64,000 nucleotides of DNA from JBFFXF01 sp041569895 (GTDB lineage Bacteria > Planctomycetota > UBA8108 > JACQVS01), in assembly GCA_041569895.1 (NCBI GenBank), contig JBFFXF010000001.1, positions 22,594 to 86,593 on the forward strand. Reading direction: 5' to 3'. Positions 35,545-44,459 of the stretch are shown here, in pieces. Made by a program: the position numbers and the translations under genes. The notes under the pieces were generated by a model. The model did not search any database. It was not told the origin of the DNA and saw only the letters and a program-made list of their open reading frames with translations. The stretch's first letter is position 1; each line of letters starts with the position of its first letter.

Positions 35545-36360
35545 TCACCCCTCCGACGTTCGTAATGTATTGAGAAACGCCTCGATCTTCTCGGCGTACT
35601 CGGGATCGACCCAGATCGGGTCGTTGTGGTCGGCGCCGCGCACGACGAGCCACTCCTTCGGCTCCGGCGCGGCCTCGAACAGCGCGCGGCCGAGGCGCAT
35701 CGGGATGATGGTGTCGCGCTCGCCGTGGATCATCAGCAGCGGGCAACGGAGGCGCTCGATCCGCGCGCGACACTCGAAACGGTCCCACATCATGAGACGG
35801 ACGGGGAGAAACGGATAGGCGCTGGCGGCGATGTCGACCGCGGACGTGAAGCCCGACTGCAGGATCAGTCCGGCGGGCGGGTGGCGCACTGCGAGCTCGA
35901 CGGCGACGCCGCATCCGAGCGACTCGCCGAGGTAGACGAGTGCTCCGGGCGCCCGCGCCGCGAGCCACGCGACGGTCGCATCGGCGTCGCGGAAGAGCCC
36001 GCGCTCGGTGGGGGCGCCGCCGCTGCCGCCGTAGCCGCGGTAGTCGAGGCAGAAGACGCCGAACCCGAGATCGTGGAGTTGCACCATCCACGGCAGTCGG
36101 TTGCCGCGGTGCCCGGCGTTGCCGTGAAAGATGACGATCGTCGGCGGCCGCGCCCCGGGCCAGTGCCACGCGGCGAGTCGCACACCGTCGGCGGTGACGA
36201 GCTCGACCTCCTCGAGGCCGCGGAACCGCTCGCCGGCGGGAAGCGGTACCGGTGAACGGTCGGGGAAGTACTGGAGTTGCCGCTGGAGGAAGAAGGCAAA
36301 CGCGGTCAGGGCGCCGTAGATCAGAACCGCCCCCAGGAGGAGGCGCAAGAGAAGGTCCAT
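35545..36360 (-). CDS. Membrane-anchored alpha/beta hydrolase (Bem46/ABHD-like)
   Basis: 271 residues. The ATG at 36360 gives an N-terminal helix (LLRLLLGAVLIYGALTAFAF). The hydrolase fold has the oxyanion motif VIFHGNAGHRGNRL, the nucleophile elbow YLGESLGCG (Ser), Asp in HGERDTIIPM and His in RGADHNDPIW. The family is serine esterase or lipase-like, with unknown substrate; the anchor places it at the membrane. It is convergent with the histidine kinase gene and divergent from the Gfo/Idh/MocA gene. No operon partner. Confidence 0.85.
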   Translation of the reverse strand: MDLLLRLLLGAVLIYGALTAFAFFLQRQLQYFPDRSPVPLPAGERFRGLEEVELVTADGVRLAAWHWPGARPPTIVIFHGNAGHRGNRLPWMVQLHDLGFGVFCLDYRGYGGSGGAPTERGLFRDADATVAWLAARAPGALVYLGESLGCGVAVELAVRHPPAGLILQSGFTSAVDIAASAYPFLPVRLMMWDRFECRARIERLRCPLLMIHGERDTIIPMRLGRALFEAAPEPKEWLVVRGADHNDPIWVDPEYAEKIEAFLNTLRTSEG

Positions 36361-36487
36361 CGAGGGATACCTGGAGAGCTCACGCGTCGGTGTCGGGGCC
36401 TGTTCCGAGGTCCTCGCCGGTCGAGTGGCGCATGTGGTACTCGAGCGTGCCGGCGATTTCAAGGCCGACCGCACCGCTCCACGCCGC

Positions 36488-36517
36488 TTGTCTTGCGTCC
36501 GCCGGTGCCGGTAGAAT
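36488..36517 (+). promoter_or_regulatory. Candidate sigma-70-type promoter for the Gfo/Idh/MocA operon
   Basis: TTGTCT and TAGAAT are separated by 18 bases, about 90 nt upstream of the ATG at 36606, and match the consensus -35 at four and the -10 at five of six positions. No competing motif is as good in this gap. Sigma specificity in this organism is unknown. Confidence 0.35.
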
Positions 36518-36605
36518 CGGCTCGCTGTCGGACGACCGACGGTAAATAAAGAACCTCAGGGGCTCGGAAAGAGAGCCAGGGAACCCGAAAGACGCGGGAG
36601 GCGAC

Positions 36606-37907
36606 ATGAATCACCCTGCACCGGACCGCACGACGACGCGACGCGACTTCCTGCAGCGGGGCCTGGCGGCGGGCGCCCTGGTCGCCGCCCCGGCTCTCCT
36701 TCGCGGTGGACCGCCTCCCTCGGAGCGGGTGCGGGTCGGGCACATCGGGCTCGGCGGACGCGGCAGCTCGCTCCTGGCGCAGTCCCTGAAGACCTCCGAC
36801 GTCGATGTCCTCGCGGTGTGCGATGTCGATCGGAGCCACCTCGACCGCGCCGTCGCCAGCGTCGGCAAGGGCGCGGCGGCGACCACCGACTACCGGAGGG
36901 TGCTCGATCGCGGCGACATCGACGCGGTGATCGTCGCCACCCCCGACCACTGGCACGCCCTCGTCACGATCCAGGCGTGCGCCGCCGGCAAGGACGTCTA
37001 CGTCGAGAAGCCCCTCTGCACCTTCGTGGCGGAGGGACGCCAGATGGTCGACGTTGCGCGCAAGCACGGTCGCATGGTGCAGGTCGGCATCAACCATCGC
37101 TCCGCGGAGTACATTCGCGAGATCGTCGAGATCATCCGCTCCGGCCGCATCGGCAAGGTCTCCGAGGTGAAGACCTGGATGTGGGAGAATCGGTTCAAGA
37201 AGCGGACCGCGCCCTCGGCGCCTCCGGCGCACCTCGATTACGATCGCTGGCTCGGCCCGGCTCCGCGCGTGCCGTACCACCCCGACCGCGTCCACTTCAA
37301 CTTCCGCTGGTGTCTCGACTACGCCGGCGGCTACATGACCGACTGGGGCGTCCACATGATGAACGTCGTGACGTTCGCGATGGACGTCGATCACAAGGGG
37401 CCGAAATCCGTCCGGGCGACCGGCCGTCCCTACGACGACAACCTCTACGACTTCCCGCGCACCATGGAGGCGCGCTGGGAGTTCGAGGACCCCGGCTTCA
37501 CGCTGACGTGGACGCAACCGGCGACCGGTGGCGACGTCCTCCCGGGAGAGCGCTACGGCATGACGTTCTACGGCGAGGCGGGGCAGCTGCGGACGAAGTT
37601 CGGCGGGCACGCCTTCTGGGTCGACGGCAAGGAGGCGCCGCTGCCCGAGCCGGCGCGCACCGTCGACGTGCCGCGCAGTCCGGGGCACTTCCGCGACTGG
37701 CTCGACTCGATCCGGTCACGAGAGCTGCCGATCGCCGACGTCGAGATCGGCCACCGCACGACCGCGCTCTGCGTCCTCGGAAACATCGCGCTCTTCACCG
37801 GTCGTCCCCTCGAGTGGGACTGGAAGCGCGAGCGTTTCATCGACGACCGTCACGCCGACGCGATGCTGGGTCGCGACGACCGCGAGCCGTACCGGCGCCC
37901 CTCGTGA
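36606..37907 (+). CDS. Tat-exported Gfo/Idh/MocA-family oxidoreductase
   Basis: 433 residues with ribosome site GGGAGG just before the ATG. A twin-arginine signal (TTTRRDFLQRGLAAGALVAA) predicts export of the folded, NAD(P)-bound enzyme. The Rossmann motif is VGHIGLGGRGSSLL; the EKP motif (KDVYVEKPLC) and the C-terminal domain motif GGYMTDWGVHMMNVV follow. The family oxidises or reduces sugars and sugar acids; this group is amplified in planctomycetes. Substrate unknown. The stop overlaps the GTG of the next gene by four bases, implying translational coupling. Confidence 0.9.
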   Translation: MNHPAPDRTTTRRDFLQRGLAAGALVAAPALLRGGPPPSERVRVGHIGLGGRGSSLLAQSLKTSDVDVLAVCDVDRSHLDRAVASVGKGAAATTDYRRVLDRGDIDAVIVATPDHWHALVTIQACAAGKDVYVEKPLCTFVAEGRQMVDVARKHGRMVQVGINHRSAEYIREIVEIIRSGRIGKVSEVKTWMWENRFKKRTAPSAPPAHLDYDRWLGPAPRVPYHPDRVHFNFRWCLDYAGGYMTDWGVHMMNVVTFAMDVDHKGPKSVRATGRPYDDNLYDFPRTMEARWEFEDPGFTLTWTQPATGGDVLPGERYGMTFYGEAGQLRTKFGGHAFWVDGKEAPLPEPARTVDVPRSPGHFRDWLDSIRSRELPIADVEIGHRTTALCVLGNIALFTGRPLEWDWKRERFIDDRHADAMLGRDDREPYRRPS

Positions 37908-39241
37908 TCCGCCAGGCGGCGAGCGTCGTCCTCTGGCGCGACCGCGGCGCTCTCGAGGTGTTTCTCGTCGAGCGCGCCCGGCGTCTGGCCTTCTTCGGCG
38001 GCTACCACGCATTCCCCGGCGGCGCCATCGAGCCGGGTGATGTCGACCTGCAAGCGTGCGCCGTGCGCGAGGTACGCGAGGAGACCGGCGTGCGACTCGA
38101 TCCCGCCGCGCTGCGACCGATCACGCGTCTGGTCACGCCGTGCTTCTCGCGAGTGCGCTTCGACACGCGCTTCTTCCTCGCGAGGACCGACCGCGAGCCA
38201 CGAGTCACCGGCGGCGAGCTCGCCGCGGGAGCGTGGCGAAGACCCGCCGACGTGATGGCCGCCTGGCGTCGCGGCGACCTGTTGCTCGCGCCGCCGGCGA
38301 TCGCCGTCCTGCGCGAGCTCGAGCGCGCCGGGGACGACCTCGACACGGCGGTCGACGCGCTCTCGGCGCTGCCGCCCGAGTACGAGGGCTCGGGTCTGGC
38401 GATCCCCTGGACCGCGGGCTACGAGCTCCTCCCGCTGCGCTGCGAGCCGCTGCCGCCCGAGCTGCCGATGAGCACGATGCTCGTCGGCTGGAACCGCTTC
38501 ATCGTCATCGACCCTGGAACGCAGGGAGCCGCCGAGCGCGAGCACCTCATCGAGGCGGTGGGCCGCCGCATCGACTCGGACGACCGTCTCGAGGCCATCG
38601 TCCTGACCCATCACCACGTCGACCATGTCGCCGCGCTCGACCCGCTCCTCGAGCGGTTCCCCGCGCCGGTCTGGGCCCACCGGATCACCGGCGAGCTGCT
38701 CTCTCTCGCGCTCGATCGCGAGCTCGACGACGGCGACCGCATCGAGCTCGGCGACGACCCGGCTGGCGAGCCGGGATGGGAGCTCGAGTGCGTCTTCACG
38801 CCGGGACACGCCGCCGGTCACCCGGCGCTGCACGACCCGAGACATCGCGCGCTCGTCGCCGGTGACCTCGTCTCGACCGCCGTGAGCATGTACGTCGGCT
38901 CGCCGGGCGGGCATCTCGGCACCTACTTCGAGTCGCTCGAACGCATCCGCGCGCTCGACGCGGCGATCCTCTATCCGTCACACGGCATGCCGACGATCAG
39001 CGCCCGCCAGCTGATCGATCGCACCATCAAACATCGCAAGGCGCGCCTCGACGAGATCGAGCGCCTGGTCGCGGAGCGGGGGGAGATCGACGTCCCGACC
39101 GTGGCGGCGACGGTGTACCAGGACGTCCCGCCGCGGTTCGAGGACTTTTACCATCGGGCCGCGAGAGCGTCGCTCGAGTATCTGGTCGAGACGGGGAGGG
39201 TCGTCGCAGCAGGTGCCGACCGCTTCAGGCCGACAGACTGA
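37904..39241 (+). CDS. NUDIX hydrolase fused to metallo-beta-lactamase-fold hydrolase (LACTB2-like)
   Basis: 445 residues from GTG 37904, which overlaps the previous stop (GTGA). Residues 1-190 form a NUDIX domain: FPGGAIEPGD and REVREETGV of the box (residues 38-63), with the first acidic box position replaced as in NUDT18/NUDT19-like proteins. Residues about 200-445 are an MBL-fold hydrolase with LTHHHVDHVAALD (near 236), CVFTPGHAAGHPA, LVAGDLVS and a terminal helical region as in LACTB2/glyoxalase II-like enzymes. It probably hydrolyses a nucleotide-linked metabolite and a thioester or RNA; the real substrate pair is unknown. Confidence 0.85.
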   Translation: MIRQAASVVLWRDRGALEVFLVERARRLAFFGGYHAFPGGAIEPGDVDLQACAVREVREETGVRLDPAALRPITRLVTPCFSRVRFDTRFFLARTDREPRVTGGELAAGAWRRPADVMAAWRRGDLLLAPPAIAVLRELERAGDDLDTAVDALSALPPEYEGSGLAIPWTAGYELLPLRCEPLPPELPMSTMLVGWNRFIVIDPGTQGAAEREHLIEAVGRRIDSDDRLEAIVLTHHHVDHVAALDPLLERFPAPVWAHRITGELLSLALDRELDDGDRIELGDDPAGEPGWELECVFTPGHAAGHPALHDPRHRALVAGDLVSTAVSMYVGSPGGHLGTYFESLERIRALDAAILYPSHGMPTISARQLIDRTIKHRKARLDEIERLVAERGEIDVPTVAATVYQDVPPRFEDFYHRAARASLEYLVETGRVVAAGADRFRPTD

Positions 39242-39291
39242 CCGCGGTTCCCTGGGCTGTCCTCGGTGTGCTCGTGCCATCGTTTCAAAAA

Positions 39292-39615
39292 CGTACCCGT
39301 ACCCGTACCCGTTCCCGTTCCCGTTCCCGTCCCCGTGCCCGCGCCCGTCCCCGTGCCCGCGCCCGTGCCCGTGCCCGTTCCCGTCCTCGAGGGCTCTGGT
39401 ATCGGAGTCCGATGACCGACTCCGATACCGATGGCCGATACCGATACCGATTCCGAGGACAGAGATCAGAGTCCGTTGATGGAGACCGCGCTCGAGACAG
39501 ACGCGCTGACCGCTTCTTGCTTCAATCTGCGTAATCTGCGTTCCCGTCCCCGTCGGACTTCGGCCGCGCCTTCGAGACCGAGGATGAGACCGAGGACGAG
39601 GACGAGGACGAGGAC
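39292..39615 (+). repeat. Composite intergenic repeat: A, B, C and GACGAG tract
   Basis: Module A (CCCGTA, CCCGTT, CCCGTG and CCCGCG hexamers) runs at 39292-39388, starting 50 nt after the stop of the NUDIX-MBL gene, with a degenerate F-like remnant after it. Module B (CCGATA, CCGATG, CCGATT) occupies 39395-39470, C 39524-39555 (CAATCTGCGTAATCTGCGTT), and (GACGAG)n 39580-39615. No gene is visible in the 446-nt gap between convergent genes besides the terminator at its right end. Confidence 0.9.
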
Positions 39616-39657
39616 GAAAGAAAACGGAGCGAGCTGGCAAATGCCGGCTCGCTCCGT
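39616..39657 (-). terminator. Rho-independent terminator of the dockerin-protein gene
   Basis: On the minus strand a 15-bp stem begins ACGGAGCGAGC and closes on the loop ATTT, with one C-A mismatch, then TTTTCTTT. It lies about 30 nt past the stop of the dockerin gene, orientation correct. On the plus strand the mismatch becomes a G-T pair. It is the clearest intrinsic terminator in the window. Confidence 0.85.
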
Positions 39658-39687
39658 GGTCTCGCAACGATCGCCCTTACCCGACGA

Positions 39688-41700
39688 TCAACGACACGCG
39701 CGAGGCTGATCGCACCCGATCGTGCTGTCGGATTCGAGAGTCCCCGCGCTGCAGCCCGGGTAGGGGGCGACCGGCTGCGGGCCGCCGAGGAAGAGGAAGT
39801 TGAGGAGGTAGCTCGCGTCGGAGACGTCGACCGCGCCGTCGCCGTTCGGGTTGGCGGCGGCCTTGCAGGACGGCTCGCCGCCGCCGAGGAAGAGCCAGTT
39901 GAGCAGGAAGCTGGCGTCCGAGATATCGGTGCCACCGTCGCCGTTGGTGTCGCCGCGAGTGAAGGTGCCGCCGGCCCGGACGACGATCGGCGAGCCGCCG
40001 ATGTCCTCGAAGCCGCCGAGCGTGAACTGCGCCTCGTCCTCGTCGTCGAGGAAGTTCAGGTCGACGAGCTTGACCAGGTCGCTGGTGAGCGACTTGGTGA
40101 TCTGCACCGCGGCGAACTCGCCGGCCAGGCCCGCTGCGTCGGCCACCATGCCCTCGAGTTTGAGCGCGAACACCTTGCCCTCGATGGCGGGGTCGAGCAC
40201 CAGGTCGGTGTCGTTCGTGAAGACGTTCTCCGCGAGCGAGTAGATCGGCTCGACGGCGAGCTCGCCGCCGGGGTGGACCACCTTGAGGTCGACGCCACAG
40301 GGGATGGTCTTCGACAGCACTTCGTGGAACTTGCCGGACCCCGGGAAGGTCTCGACCGTCGTCGGCTGGCTGAAGTTGAGCTCGACGACGAGCCGCGGCT
40401 CGAAGGAGATCTCCTTGCGGATGCCGAAGAAGTTGGCGCTGTCGACGTCGAGGACGTTGCCCTCGACGGACAGGAGCGGCCCGACGACCGGGAAGTTGCC
40501 GAGCTTCGCCTCGATGCCGAGCGGCGTCGCCCACGCGGCGGCGGTGAGGACGTCGAGGTCGAGGTCGAAGCGTCCGAAATCGGCGTCCTGGATGCCGTTC
40601 TCGAGCCGCCCCCAGTTGAACAGCGGGCGCTCGCCGGCGGAGACGAAGTTGGTGATCCTCTGGCCGTCGAACGAGCCGTTGATGCCGAGCCCGTCGAAGC
40701 CCGGCGCCACCGGCGTGTCGAGCTCGGGGAAGTAGAGGCCGACGTCGAGGAGCGGCAAGCCGACGCCGATCGCGCCGCCCTCGACGATCGGGATCGAGTA
40801 GCTGTACTCGACGCCCTCGTCGATGACGATGAAGTCCTCGCCGAGGAGCCGCAGCCGCAGCCCGTCGGTGCCGATCCGGGCCCCGATCAGCTCCTGGTGG
40901 TCCTCGCCGTCCGTGTCCTGGTTGAAGATCCGGAGGCGCTCCTCGACCTGCGAGCCGTCATCGAAGTTCGGATACGCGGCGCGCATCTCGAGCTTCGCGG
41001 CGGCGTCGAGGAAGGTGTCGATGAAGGCGTCGACGTAGGGGAACTCGGACTCGAGACGCACGTCACCGGCGATCTCGGATGTCCGCAGCGTGAAGACCTC
41101 ACCGGGCTGGACGTCCCCCTCGAGCACCTCGAGGATCGCCTCGGTGGGGTACTCGACGTTGACCGTGCCCTCGTCGACGGTGACGCCGCCTCCGACACCC
41201 CAGAGAATATGGAAGTCCCAGGCGACCTCGGCGCCGACGTCGAAGGGTCGCGTGATGGCACCGGCGGGCCGGGCACCGATGCCGTTGATGCGCTTGATCG
41301 TGACGCCGAGGATCGACAGCGTCACGCCGTTGATGCACTGGCTGCGCGTCGGGGAGATGCATCGCCTGCCGATGGGAAAGCCGAAGTCATGGCAGTACTC
41401 GGCGCTGTCGCAACGTCGGACGGCCTCTTCCCAGATCTGCACCGCCCTGCTGTTGTCGAGCTCGACGTCGATGTGGCGGATCTGGCCCTTCGAGCCGATC
41501 TCTCCCTCGTCGAGGACGACGGCGCGGAAGGGCTTCGTCCTCTCGCCGCCCCGCGGGCCCCAGAGGCTCTGGCCGGAGGTGGCGAAGAAGAGCGGCTGGC
41601 GCACCGAGATCGTCTCGGCGCGGGTGACGGCCGGAAGGACGAGCGCGAGCACGAGCGCCGCGCTCGCGACGGCGGCGGACTCCCTGGTGCGGCGGTTCAT
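39688..41700 (-). CDS. Secreted beta-rich protein with C-terminal dockerin pair
   Basis: 670 residues; ATG 41700 preceded by CAGGAGAG. A signal peptide (ESAAVASAALVLALVLPAVTRA) leads into a large domain without a recognised family, rich in beta structure. The C-terminus carries two EF-hand-like dockerin loops: RGDTNGDGGTDISDASFLLN and NPNGDGAVDVSDASYLLN, each followed by the LFLGG motif, then a Cys-rich tail (CDQPRACR). This is the planctomycete-type dockerin ending also seen at 5.5 kb. It is probably located at the cell surface or exported. The sulfatase gene lies upstream on the same strand, gap about 128 nt. Confidence 0.82.
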   Translation of the reverse strand: MNRRTRESAAVASAALVLALVLPAVTRAETISVRQPLFFATSGQSLWGPRGGERTKPFRAVVLDEGEIGSKGQIRHIDVELDNSRAVQIWEEAVRRCDSAEYCHDFGFPIGRRCISPTRSQCINGVTLSILGVTIKRINGIGARPAGAITRPFDVGAEVAWDFHILWGVGGGVTVDEGTVNVEYPTEAILEVLEGDVQPGEVFTLRTSEIAGDVRLESEFPYVDAFIDTFLDAAAKLEMRAAYPNFDDGSQVEERLRIFNQDTDGEDHQELIGARIGTDGLRLRLLGEDFIVIDEGVEYSYSIPIVEGGAIGVGLPLLDVGLYFPELDTPVAPGFDGLGINGSFDGQRITNFVSAGERPLFNWGRLENGIQDADFGRFDLDLDVLTAAAWATPLGIEAKLGNFPVVGPLLSVEGNVLDVDSANFFGIRKEISFEPRLVVELNFSQPTTVETFPGSGKFHEVLSKTIPCGVDLKVVHPGGELAVEPIYSLAENVFTNDTDLVLDPAIEGKVFALKLEGMVADAAGLAGEFAAVQITKSLTSDLVKLVDLNFLDDEDEAQFTLGGFEDIGGSPIVVRAGGTFTRGDTNGDGGTDISDASFLLNWLFLGGGEPSCKAAANPNGDGAVDVSDASYLLNFLFLGGPQPVAPYPGCSAGTLESDSTIGCDQPRACR

Positions 41701-41828
41701 GGGACTCTCCTGGATAGAGGTGGTTGCTCCGTCGAGCCCGGCGACGATCGCCTGCTGCTCTATCCAGGGACACGAGATCCGCGCACGAGGGCTGCAGAGA
41801 AAAAGCGCCGCGGCGGGCGATTCCTCTC

Positions 41829-43406
41829 TCAGCGTCCGCCGGCGGTCGCGGGAGCGGGCTTCCCGGGCGTGCCTTCCCGCGGCTTCCGCTGTTTTTCTCG
41901 CGGTCCCAGGCCGGTCTCCCGCGCCCACGCGTGCCACGCCGTCGAGAGGTTGTGGACCACCGCCGGATGGGTGTCGGCGATGTCGGCGGTCTCGGTGCGG
42001 TCGACCTCGAGGTCGTGCAGCTCCCACCGCTTGACGAGCTTGTCCCAGACCAGCTTCCAGCGCCCCTCGCGCACGGCGCGGTTGCCGGTGAACTCCCAGA
42101 AGAGCATGTCGTGGCCACGCCGGGCGCCGCCGCGGAGGATCGGAAGCAGACTGCGTCCCTCGCACGGCAGCACGTCGCGTCCGTCGAATGACGCCGGATA
42201 CTCGACGCCGGCGAGCTCGCACAGCGTCGGCATGACGTCGATGATGTGGCCGATCTCGTCGGTGATCCGTCCGGCGGGGACGCGGCCCGGCCAGCGCGCG
42301 ATCATCGGCGTGTTGATGCCGCCCTCGTGCATCCACGACTTGTACCGCCGGAACGGCGCGTTCTGGGCCCAGCCCCAGGCGGGGCCCACGGCGACGTAAT
42401 CGTCGACCGGTCCCGGCCTGCGCTTCGACGGATCGCGTCCCCCGGGCTCCTCCGCGCAGCCGCCGTTGTCCGACAGGAACATCACCAGCGTGTCGTCGGC
42501 GATGCCGAGCTCGTCGAGGGTGCCGAGCAGCCGGCCGATGTTTCGGTCCATCGAGTGGACCATCGCCGCGTAGACGGCCATGCGGAGGTCCTCGAAGTCG
42601 TGGTCGGCGGTCTCCCAGTCGTAGGCACGCGAGTCGGTCGGCGAGAGGCGGTACCGCTTCTCGTCGATCAGTTCGAGCTCGAGCTGCCGCCGGTACCGCG
42701 CGCGGCGCATCGCCTCCCAGCCCTCGCGGTAGCGGCCGCGGAACCTCGCGATGTCCTCCGGCCTGGCGTGCAGCGGATAGTGCGGCGCGGTGTAGCAGAC
42801 GTGCAGCAGGAAGCGATCCCCGCCGGCGGCGAAGCGTCGCATCGCGCCGATGGCGTGGTCGGTGAACGCATCGGTCGTGTAGTAGTCGTCGGGAAACTCG
42901 GTGACGGCCTCGAGGCCGTGCCCGAACCGGCGAACGCGGCCGCCCTTGTACTTCGGGTCCGGTCGCGAGGGGTCGAAGAAGTTGCAGCAGCCGTCGAGCA
43001 GGCCGTAGAACTCCTCGAACCCGCGACGGGCGGGGTGCGTGTCGTCGCCCGCGCCGAGATGCCACTTGCCGCTCAGCGCGGTGCGATAGCCGGCGGATCG
43101 CAGTACCTCGCCGATGGTCACCATGTTGCGCTGCAGCAGCCCGCCGCGTCGCCGGGGATAGAGCCCGGTGACGAGCGACGCGCGCGTCGTCGTGCACTTG
43201 GCGTTGTTGTAGAACTGCCGGAAGCGCAGTCCCTCCGCCGCGAGACGATCGAGATGGGGCGTGTCGATCTCGCCGCCGTAGCAGCCGAGGTCGGACCAGC
43301 CCATGTCGTCGCAGAGGATCAGCAGGACGTTCGGCCGATCCGCGGAGACATCGCCGGCCGGGCCGGCGATGCCAGCGAGCAACGCGATGTGGAGGATGTT
43401 CGTCAT
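41829..43406 (-). CDS. Type I sulfatase (alkaline-phosphatase superfamily)
   Basis: 525 residues. A short signal-like N-terminus (TNILHIALLAGIAGPAGDVS) precedes RPNVLLILCDDMGWSDLGCY, the first metal-binding motif. The formylglycine motif is CTTTR (Cys71, AKCTTTRASLVTGLYP), a CxxTR variant of the usual CxPSR. The second signature (YRTALSGKWHLGAG) and the calcium ligand region MFLSDNGG are intact. It should hydrolyse sulfate esters, probably of a sulfated polysaccharide, in the periplasm. Activation needs a formylglycine-generating enzyme, not in the window. It lies divergent from the DJ-1 gene and upstream of the dockerin protein. Confidence 0.9.
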   Translation of the reverse strand: MTNILHIALLAGIAGPAGDVSADRPNVLLILCDDMGWSDLGCYGGEIDTPHLDRLAAEGLRFRQFYNNAKCTTTRASLVTGLYPRRRGGLLQRNMVTIGEVLRSAGYRTALSGKWHLGAGDDTHPARRGFEEFYGLLDGCCNFFDPSRPDPKYKGGRVRRFGHGLEAVTEFPDDYYTTDAFTDHAIGAMRRFAAGGDRFLLHVCYTAPHYPLHARPEDIARFRGRYREGWEAMRRARYRRQLELELIDEKRYRLSPTDSRAYDWETADHDFEDLRMAVYAAMVHSMDRNIGRLLGTLDELGIADDTLVMFLSDNGGCAEEPGGRDPSKRRPGPVDDYVAVGPAWGWAQNAPFRRYKSWMHEGGINTPMIARWPGRVPAGRITDEIGHIIDVMPTLCELAGVEYPASFDGRDVLPCEGRSLLPILRGGARRGHDMLFWEFTGNRAVREGRWKLVWDKLVKRWELHDLEVDRTETADIADTHPAVVHNLSTAWHAWARETGLGPREKQRKPREGTPGKPAPATAGGR

Positions 43407-43472
43407 CGTGGGGTACCCTGGTGGCTCACGTCGGCCGAGACAGAACACGGAGACTACCAGAGGAGGCTGGAG

Positions 43473-44027
43473 ATGGCCCGCAAGATCCTCGTCATCACGG
43501 GCGATGGAGGCGAGAGCTACGAGACGCTCTACGCCATCCACCGCTTTCAGGAAGCCGGCCTCGAGCCGGCCCTCGCCGCGCCGAGCAAGCGACGGCTCCA
43601 TCTCGTCATGCACGACTTCGAGCCGGGCTGGGACACCTACGTCGAGCGCGTCGGCTACGGCGCCGAGTCGCAGCTCACCTTCAACGAGGTCGACGTCGCC
43701 GAGTACGACGCCGTCCTCCTCCTCGGCGGCCGCGCGCCGGAGTACCTGCGAAACGACCCGCGCGTCATCGAGATCATCCGCGAGTTCCGCGCACGCGAGA
43801 AATGGATCTTCGCCATCTGCCACGGCATCCAGATCCTCGTCAGCGCCGGCCTGGCGGAGGGCGCGCGCCTGACGGCGTACGAGCACATCCGCTACGAGAT
43901 CGAATCGAACGGCGGCACCTTCGAGACCGACCAGGCGGTCCGGGACGGCAGAATCGTCACGGCGCAAACGTGGCAGTCGCATCCCGAGTTCTACCGAGAG
44001 ATCTTTGGATGCCTCGGTGAACGTTAG
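43473..44027 (+). CDS. DJ-1/PfpI-family protein
   Basis: 184 residues; ATG preceded by AGAGGAGG. The start ILVITGDGGESYETLYAIHR and the nucleophile elbow FAICHGIQILV (Cys116) define the DJ-1/PfpI amidotransferase-like fold, with the conserved acidic residue in LLGGRAPEYLR. Such proteins act as glyoxalase III, deglycase-like or peptidase-like enzymes in the cytosol; which one is not decidable here. No Tat or Sec signal. It is divergent from the sulfatase and its stop is immediately followed by a C-rich module A tract. Confidence 0.85.
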   Translation: MARKILVITGDGGESYETLYAIHRFQEAGLEPALAAPSKRRLHLVMHDFEPGWDTYVERVGYGAESQLTFNEVDVAEYDAVLLLGGRAPEYLRNDPRVIEIIREFRAREKWIFAICHGIQILVSAGLAEGARLTAYEHIRYEIESNGGTFETDQAVRDGRIVTAQTWQSHPEFYREIFGCLGER

Positions 44028-44034
44028 CAAGGGA

Positions 44035-44450
44035 TCCCGGGCCCGGCCCCGGCCCCGGTCCCGGCCCCGAACTCGCCGCCACTCTCGAAATCCGACGCAA
44101 CTCCGGAGTTCTGTTTCTCGCTCGGAGAAAGCGGACGGGAACGCAGATTACGCAGATTACGCAGATTGACGCAGATTGACGCAGATTGGTGAAAAGGCTT
44201 CGAGCGTCACTCGACGAACCACCGTGCCGTGGGATATCGGCATCGGATCTCGGAATCGGAATCGGAGTCGGTATCGGAGTCGGGGTCGGCGTCGGTATCG
44301 GACCTCGGACTCGGATTTCTGTTCTCTGTCTCGGCCTCGGACTCCGACAGCCCGGCCCCGACGTCGACCGGCTTGCTGACCACGAGGGCCTTCGGGACCG
44401 GGTCCGGGACCGGGTCCGGGTCCGGATCCGAGGACGAGGACGAGGACGAG
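44035..44450 (-). repeat. Composite intergenic repeat, two-sided, reverse-order A-F-B-C
   Basis: Left flank at 44035-44078 is CCCGGN, following the DJ-1 stop. Then module C reversed (GCAGATTAC/GCAGATTGA) at 44140-44200, module B reversed (GGAATC/GGAGTC) at 44232-44345, unit F reversed at 44338-44376 and module A reversed (GGGACC, GGGTCC) at 44390-44428. It ends in (GACGAG)n at 44430-44450 next to the minus-strand stop. Read on the minus strand the order is A-F-B-C as in the other copies. Confidence 0.88.
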
Positions 44451-44459
44451 CCCGAAGGT

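Noticed and set aside
41701..43197. Extension of the dockerin-protein frame through the sulfatase gene (1169 residues)
   Set aside because: The upstream part is arginine-rich and overlaps a clear sulfatase; the signal peptide fixes the start at 41700.
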